Shown piece by piece: positions 42,098-53,843 of a stretch of 64,000 nucleotides of DNA. Where the stretch lies: positions 248,001 to 312,000 of the forward strand of contig BLSF01000009.1 in NCBI GenBank assembly GCA_012862575.1, read 5' to 3'. Made by a program: the position numbers and the translations under genes. Position 1 is the stretch's first letter. Every line of letters begins with the position of its first letter. The notes beneath the pieces are model-generated. The model had not been told where the DNA came from and made no database searches. It was given only the letters and a program-made list of their open reading frames with translations. This stretch comes from Parietichytrium sp. I65-24A (Eukaryota; Sar; Bigyra; Thraustochytrida; Thraustochytriidae).

Positions 42098-45000
42098 TCA
42101 GTGGCCGGGGTGGGTGGAGTAGCGGGAACGGTCGGTTCTATTCTTGAAAGCACTGATCATGCCAGGGAATGCACCGCCGAAAGGTGGCGTAGAAGACTTT
42201 CCGCCATAAATAGTCTCGTGGAGCACGGAGAGAAACTGCTGGTTGTTGTCACTGAGGCGGAAGTGCTTGAGCAAAAAGTACTCGAAATCGTCGCTTGGAG
42301 TCACAAATGCAACCATCACAGAAAGTAGATCCCATCCGCGTGCAAGGGAGTCCGGCATTGGGTTGTTGGTGGTCTGCTTGATCACTTGAGCGAAAAGTTC
42401 ATCGACAAGCTCGCTGTATGTCATAGCGTTTCCGATGAAACGAGCACCCATCTCGTCGGGCTGTGGGGACTTCTTGTCGCCCATGTATTGCTGAAGACAG
42501 ACAAAGGATTGCACTGCAATCTTATCCAATGCCTTGTCCTGAATCATGGTAAGGGCGGTTGGAATTTTCGCCTTGCTCCACGAATGCATGCCCAACTCCA
42601 GCTGCTTGCGGCCGAATGGAAGCGCTTTCTTTTTGGCAAAGAAGACGGGGTCTTTCAAGCCCTTGAATTTGGCAAGAGAGTCATAGCGGCCACCATTCTG
42701 GTCAATGTGCTCATTCTTGATGGAAATTTGCATAAAGATGATTTGGCGCTTGGCAAGATCGAAGAGCTCTTTCTGGCGGTCCGTGCGGGGAATGTCGAGG
42801 AGTTCGCTAGCGTCAGCGACCGCGGACTCCAGTTCGTCAAGCTGCTTTTGCGAAGGGTTCTTTACAGCGGTGAGGCGATCAAACACCTTCTCGAGGTCAA
42901 TCCAGAGTTGAAGCTTGTCGCGATGCTCTTTGGCCTTCTTGAGGTTGCGAGGTTTTTGCTTGAAGATCTTCGCCAACGGGCCGATGTGTCCTGGGACCGC
43001 AGCAATTGCCTCGTCCAAAAGGTCGATCTCGTTTCCGACCTCGAGAGCGTCGTCGAGCTGGGCGGTGGCCTTGCTCATACGGCGAGCAAACTCGCGATGA
43101 ATGCCTCCACGAATAACCTTTTGGCAAATTGGCACAATATTCTCGAGAGCAAGGTTACGAAGCAACTTGAGGATCTTGTGCTCCCTGGCGCGGTAGAGGA
43201 TGCGGGTTTTGCCGATCTCCACGTCGCCAAAGTTTTGCTTGGCCACTTGCATAATCTCGCGGCATGTATCCAAATCGTCACGAGACCTGTATTTGTGACC
43301 CTGGTTGATGCAGCGGTAACGGAACGCAAACTGGCGATGGTTGAGGCGGAATGGGTAACCCTGCCTGCGAATCTGGACCGCCTCAAACACACCACTGTAA
43401 CGGAGCTGCTCCACGACGAGTGGGGTCTCAAACTTGTCTGGTACCTGCTTGTTGTTTGGCTTGACGCAGCGAATGTATCGCGAGTCGGTCTCGTACAAGG
43501 ACGTCATGAGGTCGTTGAGCTGTCCCCGGAACTGGAAGGAGAGGGACTTGTGCTGGCGACGGCTCATGTCTGGGAACAGCGCAGAAGTAATGCTGTCAGA
43601 CGAACCTGCGCAAACCTGGTACATGTCGTGGAACAAGGTGTCCTTGTTCTTGTCCATGAACTGCGAGGAGTCGTACTTGACAACTCCGGCGTAGTGCTCA
43701 ATTTCGAAGGCAAGCTGGTTCTGCATCTTGCGGTGCTTGTCGGTTAGGAACTTTGGATTGCGACCGTGCTGGGCCTCAATCTTGTTCATGAACTTGACAT
43801 CAGAACCCTCTGGGAGGATACCCTCCTCGTCGAGCATGAGAAGGATGCCGATTGGCTTCTTCTCGATGAGGTCGAGGACAGTTTGATTGTCAATGAACTC
43901 GATATGCTTGAACTTGATTCCCTCCGAAGCATACAGAGCCTCCTCCTCTTTAAAAGTAGTGCGGTTGAACTGTTGCTGAAGCTTCTCATTACAGTAGTTG
44001 ATGCAGAGCTGCTCGAAGCTGTTGTTCTCGAAGATTTCGAAGCCGAAAATATCAAGGATACCAATGTACCTTCCGCGGCGTCCCTCCAGCGCATCGTTCA
44101 CACGCTTGACAAGAAAATCAAACATGCGGCCGTAGATTCCCTTTGCAAGAGAGTTGAGGCCGTGTCGAGCTGCCTCTGGGTCGAGAGGGATGACGCTGCG
44201 CTCCTTGCGAACAGCGATGGAGCGGTAGCAGAGCACCTTTTCGAGGTCAGAAGCCTTAACTCCGAGAAAGTCTGCGGCGATCTTGACTGGGCTCTTGTCG
44301 TTGATGGAACTACCAGTGACGCTTCCCTTCTCGGCCTTCGCTTTGAACTGTACGTTTCCGAGATGCAGGACAGCGGCAGCGGTACGGAACGCCCACTCCT
44401 TCTCCTCCGCGGAGAAGTCCAGCTCGTCCATTGCATTGCGAACCTCCTTGAGGTCGCTTGCATCATCCACATCCCTGGTTTTGATGACTCCGCTTTGGTT
44501 CATGTAGCCAAAGTTTTCTGCACCAGCAGTGAGCTCGTACTTGGAAGAAAGCTGCGAGTCCTGGCACATTTGGTAAAAGATGTGGTAGTTGCGCTCACCC
44601 TTCTGTTGGTACACAACGCGGGATTTCTCGAGCAAGTAGTTGAGGATCTGGGCTCCGCAGATGGATCTGGTCACTGGGTCAAAGTGCACTTCAATCCACT
44701 TTCCGAATCGAGACGAGTTGTTGTTACGGATTGTCTTTGCATTTCCGAAGGCCTCTAGCAATGGGTTAGCCATGAGGACTTTGCTCTCCACATGATTTTC
44801 GCTTCCAGCAACCTCAGCGAGGAACTTCAAGCACTGCTTGGTGGCCTCCGTTTTTCCGGCACCGGACTCTCCGGAAATGAGGATGGACTGGTTGCCACCG
44901 TCGATGAGCATGGACTCGTACGAGTCGCAAGCAATTCCGAATGGGTGCGGTGGAAGAGGCAAATTTGGAGTTTTCTTGTAGTGGAGCATGATCTGGTCCT

Positions 45001-45508
45001 TGCCATACAGAGGGAGGCGCTTGTAAGGATTGACACTCACCAACACGGAGCGGCTCGCACCGACCCAGGTGTACAGCTCATTCTGTTCGTACCGCGAGCG
45101 GAGGGTGTAACTGATGATGCCAGCATTTACGTTTTCTGCCATCACCAAGTCGTCCTCGATGAGCTTCAGGGAGCTCGGTGTCAAAGACCACAGGGGGACC
45201 TCCTGCTTGCGCCCGTCTGTCCATTTGTCGCACATCATTCCATCCTTTGGTACCATGATCGTCTTGCCGTCCTCGGTAAGGCATCGCACGGACCCATCGG
45301 ACTCGGTTCCCTGTCTCCGCGCAGGCTGCCACAGCTTGGTCGGGTGCGGCACCCACACCCAGTCGCCTTGATTCGCCTCCAGCTCCGCCTTGCTCTTGAG
45401 CGCATCTGGCTTCTCCCAGTCCACTTCGCCCGACTCCGCATTGTGGTAATATTCAAGACCGTCCAACGTCCTCTTCACCTCCCATCCGCCTGCGCCTTTC
45501 TTGCCCAT
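42098..45508 (-). CDS. Unconventional myosin: WW - motor - MyTH4-like tail
   Basis: Actin-based motor of 1,136 residues, one exon from an ATG. A WW domain comes first (residues 8-37, with GWEV, EYYHN and DWEKP), followed by an SH3-like part. The motor (about 85-780) has the P-loop GESGAGKT at 213-220, switch I NNNSSRFGKW, switch II DIFGFE, and the relay and converter (YIRCVKPN, LRYSGVFEAV). One degenerate IQ-like helix follows (ICQKVIRGGIHREFARRM). The tail has no long coiled coil, so the protein is probably monomeric. It ends in a MyTH4-like domain (about 970-1105; YSELVDELFAQVIKQTTNNP, RGWDLLSVMVAFVTPS) without a FERM domain. MyTH4 domains often bind microtubules and WW domains bind Pro-rich ligands; cargo is unknown. 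Open frames of 453, 330 and 280 codons on the opposite strand mirror its codon bias and are not genes. Confidence 0.93.
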   Translation of the reverse strand: MGKKGAGGWEVKRTLDGLEYYHNAESGEVDWEKPDALKSKAELEANQGDWVWVPHPTKLWQPARRQGTESDGSVRCLTEDGKTIMVPKDGMMCDKWTDGRKQEVPLWSLTPSSLKLIEDDLVMAENVNAGIISYTLRSRYEQNELYTWVGASRSVLVSVNPYKRLPLYGKDQIMLHYKKTPNLPLPPHPFGIACDSYESMLIDGGNQSILISGESGAGKTEATKQCLKFLAEVAGSENHVESKVLMANPLLEAFGNAKTIRNNNSSRFGKWIEVHFDPVTRSICGAQILNYLLEKSRVVYQQKGERNYHIFYQMCQDSQLSSKYELTAGAENFGYMNQSGVIKTRDVDDASDLKEVRNAMDELDFSAEEKEWAFRTAAAVLHLGNVQFKAKAEKGSVTGSSINDKSPVKIAADFLGVKASDLEKVLCYRSIAVRKERSVIPLDPEAARHGLNSLAKGIYGRMFDFLVKRVNDALEGRRGRYIGILDIFGFEIFENNSFEQLCINYCNEKLQQQFNRTTFKEEEALYASEGIKFKHIEFIDNQTVLDLIEKKPIGILLMLDEEGILPEGSDVKFMNKIEAQHGRNPKFLTDKHRKMQNQLAFEIEHYAGVVKYDSSQFMDKNKDTLFHDMYQVCAGSSDSITSALFPDMSRRQHKSLSFQFRGQLNDLMTSLYETDSRYIRCVKPNNKQVPDKFETPLVVEQLRYSGVFEAVQIRRQGYPFRLNHRQFAFRYRCINQGHKYRSRDDLDTCREIMQVAKQNFGDVEIGKTRILYRAREHKILKLLRNLALENIVPICQKVIRGGIHREFARRMSKATAQLDDALEVGNEIDLLDEAIAAVPGHIGPLAKIFKQKPRNLKKAKEHRDKLQLWIDLEKVFDRLTAVKNPSQKQLDELESAVADASELLDIPRTDRQKELFDLAKRQIIFMQISIKNEHIDQNGGRYDSLAKFKGLKDPVFFAKKKALPFGRKQLELGMHSWSKAKIPTALTMIQDKALDKIAVQSFVCLQQYMGDKKSPQPDEMGARFIGNAMTYSELVDELFAQVIKQTTNNPMPDSLARGWDLLSVMVAFVTPSDDFEYFLLKHFRLSDNNQQFLSVLHETIYGGKSSTPPFGGAFPGMISAFKNRTDRSRYSTHPGH

Positions 45509-45604
45509 CTTTCCTGCCTGCTCTCAAATCTCGTCACTCGTGCCACTCTGCTTGACCAAAGCAACCAACCAACCAAGCAAAAAGCAAAAAGCAAACGAGG
45601 TAGT

Positions 45605-45632
45605 GGATGGGTGGGTGGGTGGATGGATGGAT
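45605..45632. repeat. GGGT/GGAT microsatellite upstream of myosin
   Basis: GGGT then GGAT units about 100 nt upstream of the myosin start codon, probably in the 5' UTR or promoter. Confidence 0.8.
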
Positions 45633-45769
45633 GATGGGCCAACGTGCGTGGAACCAACCCACTGAGATAGGTGTCTGTTTCTCTGTTGATCTCTTGCTGA
45701 TCTCTGCTGATCTCTGCTGGGAGGTGGACTAGCGCAAGTGCAATGCAATTAATGCAATTAATGCAATTC

Positions 45770-45905
45770 TCCTTTTTCTTTCTCTTTCTCCCTCAACCCT
45801 CTCTGGCCCACTCCCTACTTTCCTACTTCCCTACTTCCCCCCTCCCTTTCTCCCTTTCTCCCTCTCTCTCTCTCGCTATCGATCTATCTATCTATCTCTC
45901 TGTCT
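45770..45905. repeat. Pyrimidine-rich tract with CTAT units
   Basis: About 135 nt almost free of purines on the plus strand, ending in CTCT and CTAT units. Confidence 0.7.
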
Positions 45906-46026
45906 CGCATAGGAACAGGAACAGGACGGCACGTGATGAGTGAGAGAAAGAAAAAGAAAACTCTGTAAGACGGACTTCTGAATGCGAGCACCTAAGGAGA
46001 GCGCTGGTATGTGCTCGGAGTGGGTA

Positions 46027-46080
46027 GTGAGTGAGTGGGTGGGTGGGTGGGTGAGAGAGAGAGAGAGAGAGAGAGAAAAA
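46027..46080. repeat. GAGT-GGGT-GA compound microsatellite
   Basis: GAGT, then GGGT, then about eleven GA units in direct succession. Confidence 0.85.
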
Positions 46081-47299
46081 GAGGGTGAAAGAGTGAGAGA
46101 GTGAGTGAGGCAGATTGGACTGGTGCGCAGATTGGGCGTTTGGCACCTTCTCAGTTGTCAGTCATGAATCAATTTACCTTGAATTATTTTATTTTTGAAA
46201 GTCTAACTTAGTTCTGAATCCCGAATTAATTCTGAAAGATCACTTCCGAGTCTGAGTCTTGGCTGGCATTTCAGAATTCATAAACTTTCTTGAGACGACT
46301 TCAATTGGTCGACCGCCCTCCCTGCTCTCCTTCTCTCCCTTCTCCTTTCCTCTTTTGCACATCCACCTATCTAAGCCTGCCCTACTGCACGTAGAGCACC
46401 TTCTTCGTGGTGTGTTCTCTACTAGTGTATACTGATAGCAACTACTATTCAAACGTGTGCATGCCTTCTCTCCACTGTATTATTACCCAAACTCCGTTTT
46501 CGTTACTGGTAGGTACACCTGCACTCTCTCTACCCTCTGCTGGATGAGTGTACTCTGAGAACTTGGTAGCGAGTGCTATTGGAGCAGTAGCTGGGGAGAG
46601 CGGGTGGCCGACTTTTGACTTGGTCGGTAGTACCCATTACTGTGCCTAGTACCGACTTTTACGTTGGCTAAAAAGCTGGCAGAAGATGAAGCCATTTTTC
46701 TTTTCCTTTTTTTCCTCGCAGAGCATTTACGAGGGATCGAGATCGGGCTGCACAGAACGTTTTATATATTTCGCTCGCTGTTTGCTTTAAACTGCCTATT
46801 CATATTTATTCACTGTCAGTTGGCTGTGAACTCTAAATTCTACATTCATGTTCATTCCAAATTCCATTTTCCGTGTTCGTACGTGTACTGCTATAGTCCT
46901 ATCACAGTACTACCGCATGCAGACTGAAGGTTACCGTAGTACCTATGAGCACAGTAGGCCTCGACCAAAGCGGCGCTAACCTACCGGTGCCTTTTGGTGC
47001 CGCTTCGAAGGCGTAGCTCGGGCTAGTTGTATCCAGTAATCTTTCGCTGACAGTGCGTAATCCGTCCAATTAGCACACCCGGGCTGTGCAGAGGAGCGCG
47101 AGAGGAGAGCCAAATCGCACGAATAGATCGATCGATCCATCGATCAGTTTAGAACCTGCGCACAGAGAACCCCATTTCATCTATCATCGGAATTCTGCTC
47201 TTGTCAAATCTTGTCGCCTCGTTTTGATTTTTTGATTTTTGATTGATGTTTCTTAAAATCAATTCTTTCTAAACAAACGGATCACGTATCAGCGATCAC

Positions 47300-47350
47300 A
47301 GATCCGGGATCACGGGATCTGGGATCTGGGATCTGGGATCAGGAATCAGG
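47300..47350. repeat. GGGATCT tandem repeat
   Basis: Four to five units of GGGATCT(G) with flanking degenerate GATCAC/GATCAG copies. Confidence 0.75.
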
Positions 47351-47863
47351 TCAGAGCTCGCTCAGAGCCCAGAAAGAAACTACACGGCCAGCGCATTGAG
47401 AATTTAGAATTTAGAAATGCACCTCTTGCCGCTTGGCGATACTAGTACTACAAGTACATCCGGGTTGCGTGAATGCGGTGCACGCGAGCACAAGTGCGCA
47501 CTGCACCGCATGCTTTGCCTCTACGCACTCTACGCCCCAGTTGCGCGTTTCGTTAACCAGTTCCGCTGCAGATTTCAAGAAGGTCATCTGGGGAAATGTG
47601 GGCGGGCATCTCGTCTGAGACCGCTTTTGGGGGGAAAGAAACTGCTCATGCATGTTTGCTCACATTCCCCCACTCACTGCTCAACATTTTCTTGTTCTTT
47701 GTTGTTCAATGAATTGACTGTGAATGTGAATGAAGAACAACACGAAATGACAAGAAATGGAAAAGATGGTGAAATCGTGTCGTACTCTACTCGAAAAGGC
47801 TGTCGAAGCAGACACAGAATCTTTGACTGCGGAATGGATGAATGTGCGGTGCAGCAGAGGAAG

Positions 47864-47893
47864 CGGAGGAGGAGGGAGGGAGGGAGGGAGGAA
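47864..47893. repeat. GGA/GGGA microsatellite
   Basis: GGA units followed by about five GGGA units. Confidence 0.8.
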
Positions 47894-50800
47894 GGGAAGA
47901 ATTGGCGTCATGGACGGCGGACGACTGTGTTGGGGTGAAGGTCCAGTCAGTCAGGTCAGACACCAGGTACAAGTTGGTCTACGCCGATTAGGAGCAGGGG
48001 GGGAGGGGGGAGAGAAAAGGAGAAGGCAAGTTTTTTAGGAAAGGGCCTACATCAACTCGTACCTGCTCTACCTGCTCTCGTTGGAGAGCGACACAAGTCA
48101 CTGCACGCATGCACGCACACCTTTGGATTCGAAGACGGTACTGGGTACTGAGTAGCGCTCTAGCTAGAGACAATTCGGAGATCAGTGATGATCAGAATGA
48201 TCAGTGATTGAACGCGCGCGCTCAATCGAACATCCTGTGCCTGCCAGACAACTCTAAAAGATTCTGCAGAGAAGATTTCGGTAGGGGTGGACCGCTTGCG
48301 CACGGCCTGCTCTTGACCGAGCCTGACGCCAGCCTGCCAGATTCTGCCATCCCGCCAACCTGACGCGCCAGTTTTATGTAGCCCTCCCTGTGTTACTCTG
48401 ACTCAGACGTCCAGGAATCAAAAGCAACCACTCTCCATTTGGCGAGAAAAATACTCTAAATCCCAGAATCCCTCGCCACAGGCCTCGACTCATTCTCGAC
48501 AGTCAGCACTCGCTAGCCTTTGAATTACGTACACTTGGTCGTGAGTTAGCCACGCACAAGTACAATTCAATTCCCGGGCACGTGCCAAGCGGATGGATCA
48601 CTTTGCAGTCACTGCCAGCAGACATCGAGGAGTCAGGAGGCTCAGATGTCACCGCCAGTAGTACCAACAGTGCTCGCAATTTGACTGTGCTTGACTGGCA
48701 CGAGCCTCCAGGTGTGCGAAGGGAGACTATTTTCTTCATAGTTTGGAGTTTCTCGACGTTGAAACGACACTTTGAGCTTCCGTGCAAAACGTACAAACAG
48801 TCAGTTTCGAAGTTTCTTTCACTGCCGACACAAGCACACAAGAGTACTCACACGTCAGTGTACTGACAGAATGTGAGTACCTACCTGGCCCGGAGTGAAG
48901 TTCTCCTTTCGACATTCTATGCGGTGTGGAACCCGTGTGGTGGAACCGCAGGAAACGTGCCGCTGGTGCCATCATGCTCCATCTTATGCCATCGCGAATG
49001 TTCAAAGCTGTTCTTGCAGTTTTGCTGCTCAGCAGGTGACAAACCCTGACAAAGTGCAAACGATTGCTGAGCCCATTGAAGCGAGGGGAGACACAGTTGC
49101 TGCGTCTGAACGAAAACTGTCGACAATGGCTCGCGTCCGTTGCAATCCTATGGCTGAGCAATGGCCGTTGCAATCCCATGGCGCAGCTCCAGGGCCAGGC
49201 CAGTATGATGATTGACAGTGACTGACTGCGAGTCCCAAAGACCGCTGAGCAGGGCGGAGCAAACCTGCAAGCCGACACATTGCTCAGTGCCTCCGCGCAC
49301 GATACAAATGGACCGCCGGCCCCGGAAACGTGGCAAAGTCCTGTCTCTTTCCCTGGAGGCTCGCATTCCACTTGTTCTTGCTCATCGTTTGAGAGGCTTT
49401 GATGTTCAACGCTTCTAAGACAGATACATGAAACTGTTCCGAGCCAACAGATAAGTGTCTGGATTCGTATAGAACAAGTTGGCCACTTGCGTCTAGCAAA
49501 TCCATCTCGTCCAGCTGGAGCCAATTCTTGAACATCAGGGGCCAAAGTATGTCTTTGGAGCCCGAGAACGACAGAGAGCCCGAGAACGACAGAGTGCCCG
49601 TACCGGTACACAACGTCACTCAACAGGCAGGTCGGGACTTTATTATGCAATAAACTCAACCACGAGCTCTGCCAATGCCACAATGGAGATCATAAGTTCA
49701 TGTGGTTTCGTTTCTTGTTCACTGACTCGCGCATCTTTTTGGAAACCACATGAGATGTGGACGCCGCGAGGGTCACAGGTGCGAGGAGCGGACAGCGATG
49801 CCGTGAACCACCTGCCCGAAGCGACCCGAAAATGGAACTCGAATTTTTCCAACCTTTTCGATCGAAACACCGAACACTCTTCGAATGCCTCCTCAAACTC
49901 GACAACAATCAGTACTCGAGTACCGTTACCTCGGTTGCAAGCTGAGCTGCATGACTTCTCCTTGCGAGCCGTCACGTATGTTGAGAACTCGAACGCACAT
50001 GATCTTCATGAAATTGGGAGTTTCCCAATGCGAAAGGGACTGTCTCCTTATGGCGGAGTGTGCCGTCGTGGCTCAACGGTGCTAGAGAGGAGAAGAGATG
50101 TACAGTACCAGGTACTGTCAGTCAGTGCCGAAGCATACGGAGAGAGGTGCTGACAGCGAGACGTCGGCGCCGAAGCTCCGCATTTCTTGCTCGTCACATA
50201 CTCTCCTGCGCCAAAAACTAATGTAAAACGACACCGCACTATCTGAACGACGGGCAAACGAGTCTGTCCCTTCCGCCAGCGTCACTTGCAGTCGCGCACC
50301 ACACTCGCGCGCTACTTTTAACGAGCCAACCCAGCGATGCTCGAGGTGACCAGTCCAGACGGCCGATGGCAAACATCGCACATTTGCAGCGCTAGAGCTA
50401 GCTAGCGAACTTCAAGTTGAAGTATGAGTGACGTCATTGCAATCTCGCCACAGCTGAGCTTTTCTTTTCTGACAGCAACGAAGAAGAAAAATGTTGAACT
50501 GCAAGTGGAAATATCTGGACGTTCTTTCTGCGCTTTGTGTTCTTTTTCCCATTCCAATTTCCATAATTTCCAAAATTTCCGACATTCATCATGTTTGTAC
50601 TATAACTGATGCCCTACTGGTACGCATTAGCTTGCACAATCACAGCGCAAGCTAATGCGACTGCGACTGCAAATATGACTCTCTGATTCACTGTCGCGTT
50701 GCTCGGCTGCCGGGCGAATATCATTGTCAAGCAAGCCGTCGCCAAGTCCTTGATGGCGGGGCCTGCGCGCGACTGAGAAAAACTGTGAAGTCAGACGGGC

Positions 50801-51225
50801 ATCCGATCTCGCAAATCGAGCGCTCGTACGTCCTTGGATCAGAAACGAGTGGACGGACGTGGCGGGATTAGCGGGATTAGCGGGAAGCGCAAGCTTCGTT
50901 AGCTTTACCAGCTCTTCACTCATGAGCCGCCGACAGCGCTGATTTTGAAGTTCGCTAGCCCGCCCGTTCGTGGCTTGTCAACGCAAACGCCGTGCAGAAT
51001 CAGCGAAGACGAATGGTTGCGGCTCAAGTCCCCAGTTCATGCGGTTCTCGATTCGCGAATTCTCGAAATAATGAATCCATTCTTTCCCCAAAGTTGACTC
51101 GGCATCTCCATGGACGGAGGGATTCCCTCCCTCACATTCCCTCTCTCTCTCTTCTGCCTCGCAAAATAGGCCTCGGGTCGTTGTGCGTCCCAGCCCCAGT
51201 GCGTAAGCTAGCAACTCGCTGTCGC

Positions 51226-51272
51226 ATCATGCATCATGCATCACCATTACCATCACCATCACCATCACCATC
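51226..51272. repeat. ATGCATC/CATCAC microsatellite
   Basis: CATCATG units lead into seven ATCACC-like units, about 560 nt upstream of the symporter start. Confidence 0.8.
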
Positions 51273-51833
51273 TCGCACGATTGGCGGTGAGTCTATCGAG
51301 AAACAAGAAACACTGGCTCACTGTTGTTCGCTTCCACTGTAAACTCTAAAGCAGTCGCTGCTGTCGTAATTTGGAGATCGGATGCACGCGAGCTAGCACC
51401 CCACTCTAGCTGCTCAATGTCGTTCTCCTCCGCTGGCGAGCTAACTCAGAACAGTTGATGATAGTTGATGGAAGGTAAGTTAGTGCGGGTCAGTGCAGTT
51501 AGTTAAAATGTACTTGTGTACTAGTACAGTTGTTGCGGGAATAAAGGGCGAAACGATCTGTCCACCGATTTGGATCAGTACTCAGTAGCCGCATAGCCGC
51601 ATTGAGTGTATGAGTAGCGGGAAGGATAGTATGCCTTTGAGTCTCTGTAGAATCTCTGTAGACGAAGAAGGATTGGCAATGGTTGGGCTTGTTTGGACAG
51701 TCGGCAAATACGAGCGACGGCCGTGACAAGCGTGAGCCAAGCTGTGCGCTTTGGTGCTTGAATTGAGCGACGTGGAGAGAGAGATATTTAGCGCGACACG
51801 CGAGTCAGAGATTAAAACTTCACACAGGTCGAG

Positions 51834-53492
51834 ATGATGTTGCGACTTTTGGCCTTGGCGGCCGCAGTCAATGGAGTCTGCGGACTTGAGGCAGTGGAGG
51901 GCTTCCATGACTCGTCTTACGCAAAGGCCGCGCTCGGCCTCGCTGTTGTTGTCGTGCTTGCGTTCGGAGTGTTTGCGCTCGTTTATACTTTCCTGAACCG
52001 CGCCAAGACCAAGGAAATGACCATGGAGGACTTCGTGACAGCGAGGGGAAGCGCAACGAAATGGCTCATCGCATGGAGCTTGTACGGAAGCGCTATGGGC
52101 TCTTGGGTAGTCAGCGGGGCCCCATCGTACGCGTACTGGGCTGGAATTCTTGGCTGCTTCATGTACGCGTTCGCTGCTGGCTTGCCTCTTCTCATCATCG
52201 CGTTTCTTGGAAACAAGGTGCAGGCAGAGTACCCTAGCGTCCTCTCTCTTAGCGACTACATTGACTTTCGATTCGGCAGATTGACCCAGGGCATGGTGGT
52301 CATCATCACTCTCTTCAACATGGCAATTGCTAGCTGTGCAGAATACACCACCGTAGCATCCATCATGGGCGACTATGTCGGCATTGGGGACTTCAACATT
52401 CTCTTTACCTTGTTGTTGGGTGTCGTCACTATCACATACACCACTGTTGGCGGACTCGGGATCTCCATTCAGACGGATAAGATCCAGGCCATCTTCTCGC
52501 TCCTTCTCTTCGTTGTGGTTGTGATCTACATCGCCGCGACCTTTCGCGTGCCTGGTGGCGTGTACAATGCAGATCGCCTCGATGAGGAGTCCAAGTCTCA
52601 GTTCTTTGGTACCACCGAGCTCGGCTACTCATCCATCTTCACCATGCCACTCTCGTTGACCGCTGCCACCGTCTTCTCTGAGGCCATGTGGCAACGGGTT
52701 TGGGCTTCTGAGAGCCCCAGCGCCGTCCGTTTCGGTGCCCTTGTGTCCTGTGGTTTGGTCTTCACTGTTGTTTTCGTCATCGGCTTCAGCGGTATTCTCG
52801 CAGGCTGGGCGGGCTTGTATGCGACCAACGAGAACTTGTTTCTCTTTTATGTGCTGCAGCCTGTTGATGAAGAGTTCCAGCCATTGGTGGCCAGCGCAGT
52901 AGGTGTCATTGTAATTCTGCTTGCTGTCACTATGAGTGAGTCTGCGCTCGACTCTATGCAAAATGGAATTGGCGGGTGCATCAACGGCGCTGTTGCCCGA
53001 TACTTCCCTAACCACGCCCTCGCTTTCAGCAGGTTGGTCGTTCTCATCATCAATATCCCATTCATCTTCATTGGGTCCCTGCAGCCTAGCGTGATCGGTC
53101 TATTTTTGGTTGGCAACATGGTGACCACCTCAGCAGCTTTCCCAATTGTCCTGTCTCTGAGCAAGAACAAGGTCGTGCGCGCGTCCCTCACCGACGCTGT
53201 GCCTCCGCTCTCTTTTGCGATCTCTCTCTGCTGCCTGGTCGGTTACGGCACTTCCCAGGTCCACGACCCGTCCCTCTCCGCAGGAGAAAATTTTAAAAAT
53301 GGCATCAAGATGGCCTTTTACGACAACGGTTACACCTGGGACTTCTTCCTTGTAGCCATGTGCGTGTCCATCGGCTCAACCCTTCTGCTCATGGCTATCA
53401 ACTATGCAATTTTTGGAACTCGCAAAGTTGACAATGCCAAGGCTGGCAGCGGCGATGCACTGCAAGATGAAGAACAAATCGAAAAGCAGTAA
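51834..53492 (+). CDS. Sodium:solute symporter family protein (DUR3/SSS-like)
   Basis: Multi-pass symporter of 552 residues from an ATG. A hydrophobic leader (residues 1-18) may be a signal peptide. Then come the SSS core features: MEDFVTARGSATKWLIAWSLYGSAMGSWVVSG near residue 60, PSVLSLSDYIDFRFG, the conserved ITYTTVGGLGISIQTDKIQ, a bundle of about 14 spans and a short charged tail. The YTTVGG...TD segment and overall layout are closest, as I judge, to DUR3-type urea/polyamine transporters of fungi and plants. That substrate is an inference, and other SSS solutes are possible. Its neighbour on the right is convergent (351 nt between stops). Confidence 0.86.
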   Translation: MMLRLLALAAAVNGVCGLEAVEGFHDSSYAKAALGLAVVVVLAFGVFALVYTFLNRAKTKEMTMEDFVTARGSATKWLIAWSLYGSAMGSWVVSGAPSYAYWAGILGCFMYAFAAGLPLLIIAFLGNKVQAEYPSVLSLSDYIDFRFGRLTQGMVVIITLFNMAIASCAEYTTVASIMGDYVGIGDFNILFTLLLGVVTITYTTVGGLGISIQTDKIQAIFSLLLFVVVVIYIAATFRVPGGVYNADRLDEESKSQFFGTTELGYSSIFTMPLSLTAATVFSEAMWQRVWASESPSAVRFGALVSCGLVFTVVFVIGFSGILAGWAGLYATNENLFLFYVLQPVDEEFQPLVASAVGVIVILLAVTMSESALDSMQNGIGGCINGAVARYFPNHALAFSRLVVLIINIPFIFIGSLQPSVIGLFLVGNMVTTSAAFPIVLSLSKNKVVRASLTDAVPPLSFAISLCCLVGYGTSQVHDPSLSAGENFKNGIKMAFYDNGYTWDFFLVAMCVSIGSTLLLMAINYAIFGTRKVDNAKAGSGDALQDEEQIEKQ

Positions 53493-53843
53493 ATGCTTTG
53501 ATAAGCTGACCTGATATATATTTCCTCTTTACTCTTTCTTTTCTCCTTGCTTACTTTTGGGCTGCTTTGATCCCTGCAGCTCCGCGCAAAGTTGGGCAGG
53601 ATGGCAGCTCTCTCGCAAGCTCCGGGAGCGAATCACTCTCTGCACTCCAGGTGACACTACGCCGAGCGCTTGCAAAGGGAGGCGCAGGGAGCTGGCTATG
53701 AAGAAGCCACTCGAGGACTTTTTACGTTGCTAAAAAGCGATGGTGCATGTTTGAGAACCTCATCCAGAACCACATCACCTCGAGGTGCGCCAGAAGATGA
53801 GTGCTCATGAACCGCGGCGTAAAAGTTGCTTGAAGCCACCCAT
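53493..53843. other. Convergent intergenic region (351 nt)
   Basis: Presumed 3' UTRs of the symporter and the Zim17-type gene. The symporter stop is followed by a T/C-rich stretch. No gene seen. Confidence 0.5.

Larger units (their letters stand above)
45509..51833. other. Gene-poor region of about 6.3 kb
   Basis: It separates the divergent myosin and symporter genes. I find no convincing gene. It is dense in simple repeats: GGGT/GGAT (45605-45632), pyrimidine-rich (45770-45905), GAGT/GGGT/GA (46027-46080), GGGATCT units (47300-47350), GGA/GGGA (47864-47893), a 19-bp tandem near 49557-49600 and CAT/CAC (51226-51272). Further AGTACT motifs lie near 48136, 50103 and 51576. A 315-codon minus-strand frame at 48736-49683 is discussed under rejected items. 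Confidence 0.5.

Noticed and set aside
42386-45634. Long plus-strand open frames (453, 330 and 280 codons) opposite the myosin
   Set aside because: They lie antisense to a fully recognisable myosin whose third-position C/G bias suppresses stops on the other strand. None resembles a known protein.
48206-48227. 22-bp imperfect palindrome (gattga...tcaatc around a CG run)
   Set aside because: Short, single copy, with one mismatched pair and no associated gene; it could be chance.
48736-49683. 315-codon minus-strand frame in the gene-poor region
   Set aside because: It starts from TTG, and its translation is rich in Cys, Trp, Ser and His with no recognisable domain. It crosses a 19-bp tandem repeat. 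It probably arose by chance, though its length makes an RNA check reasonable.
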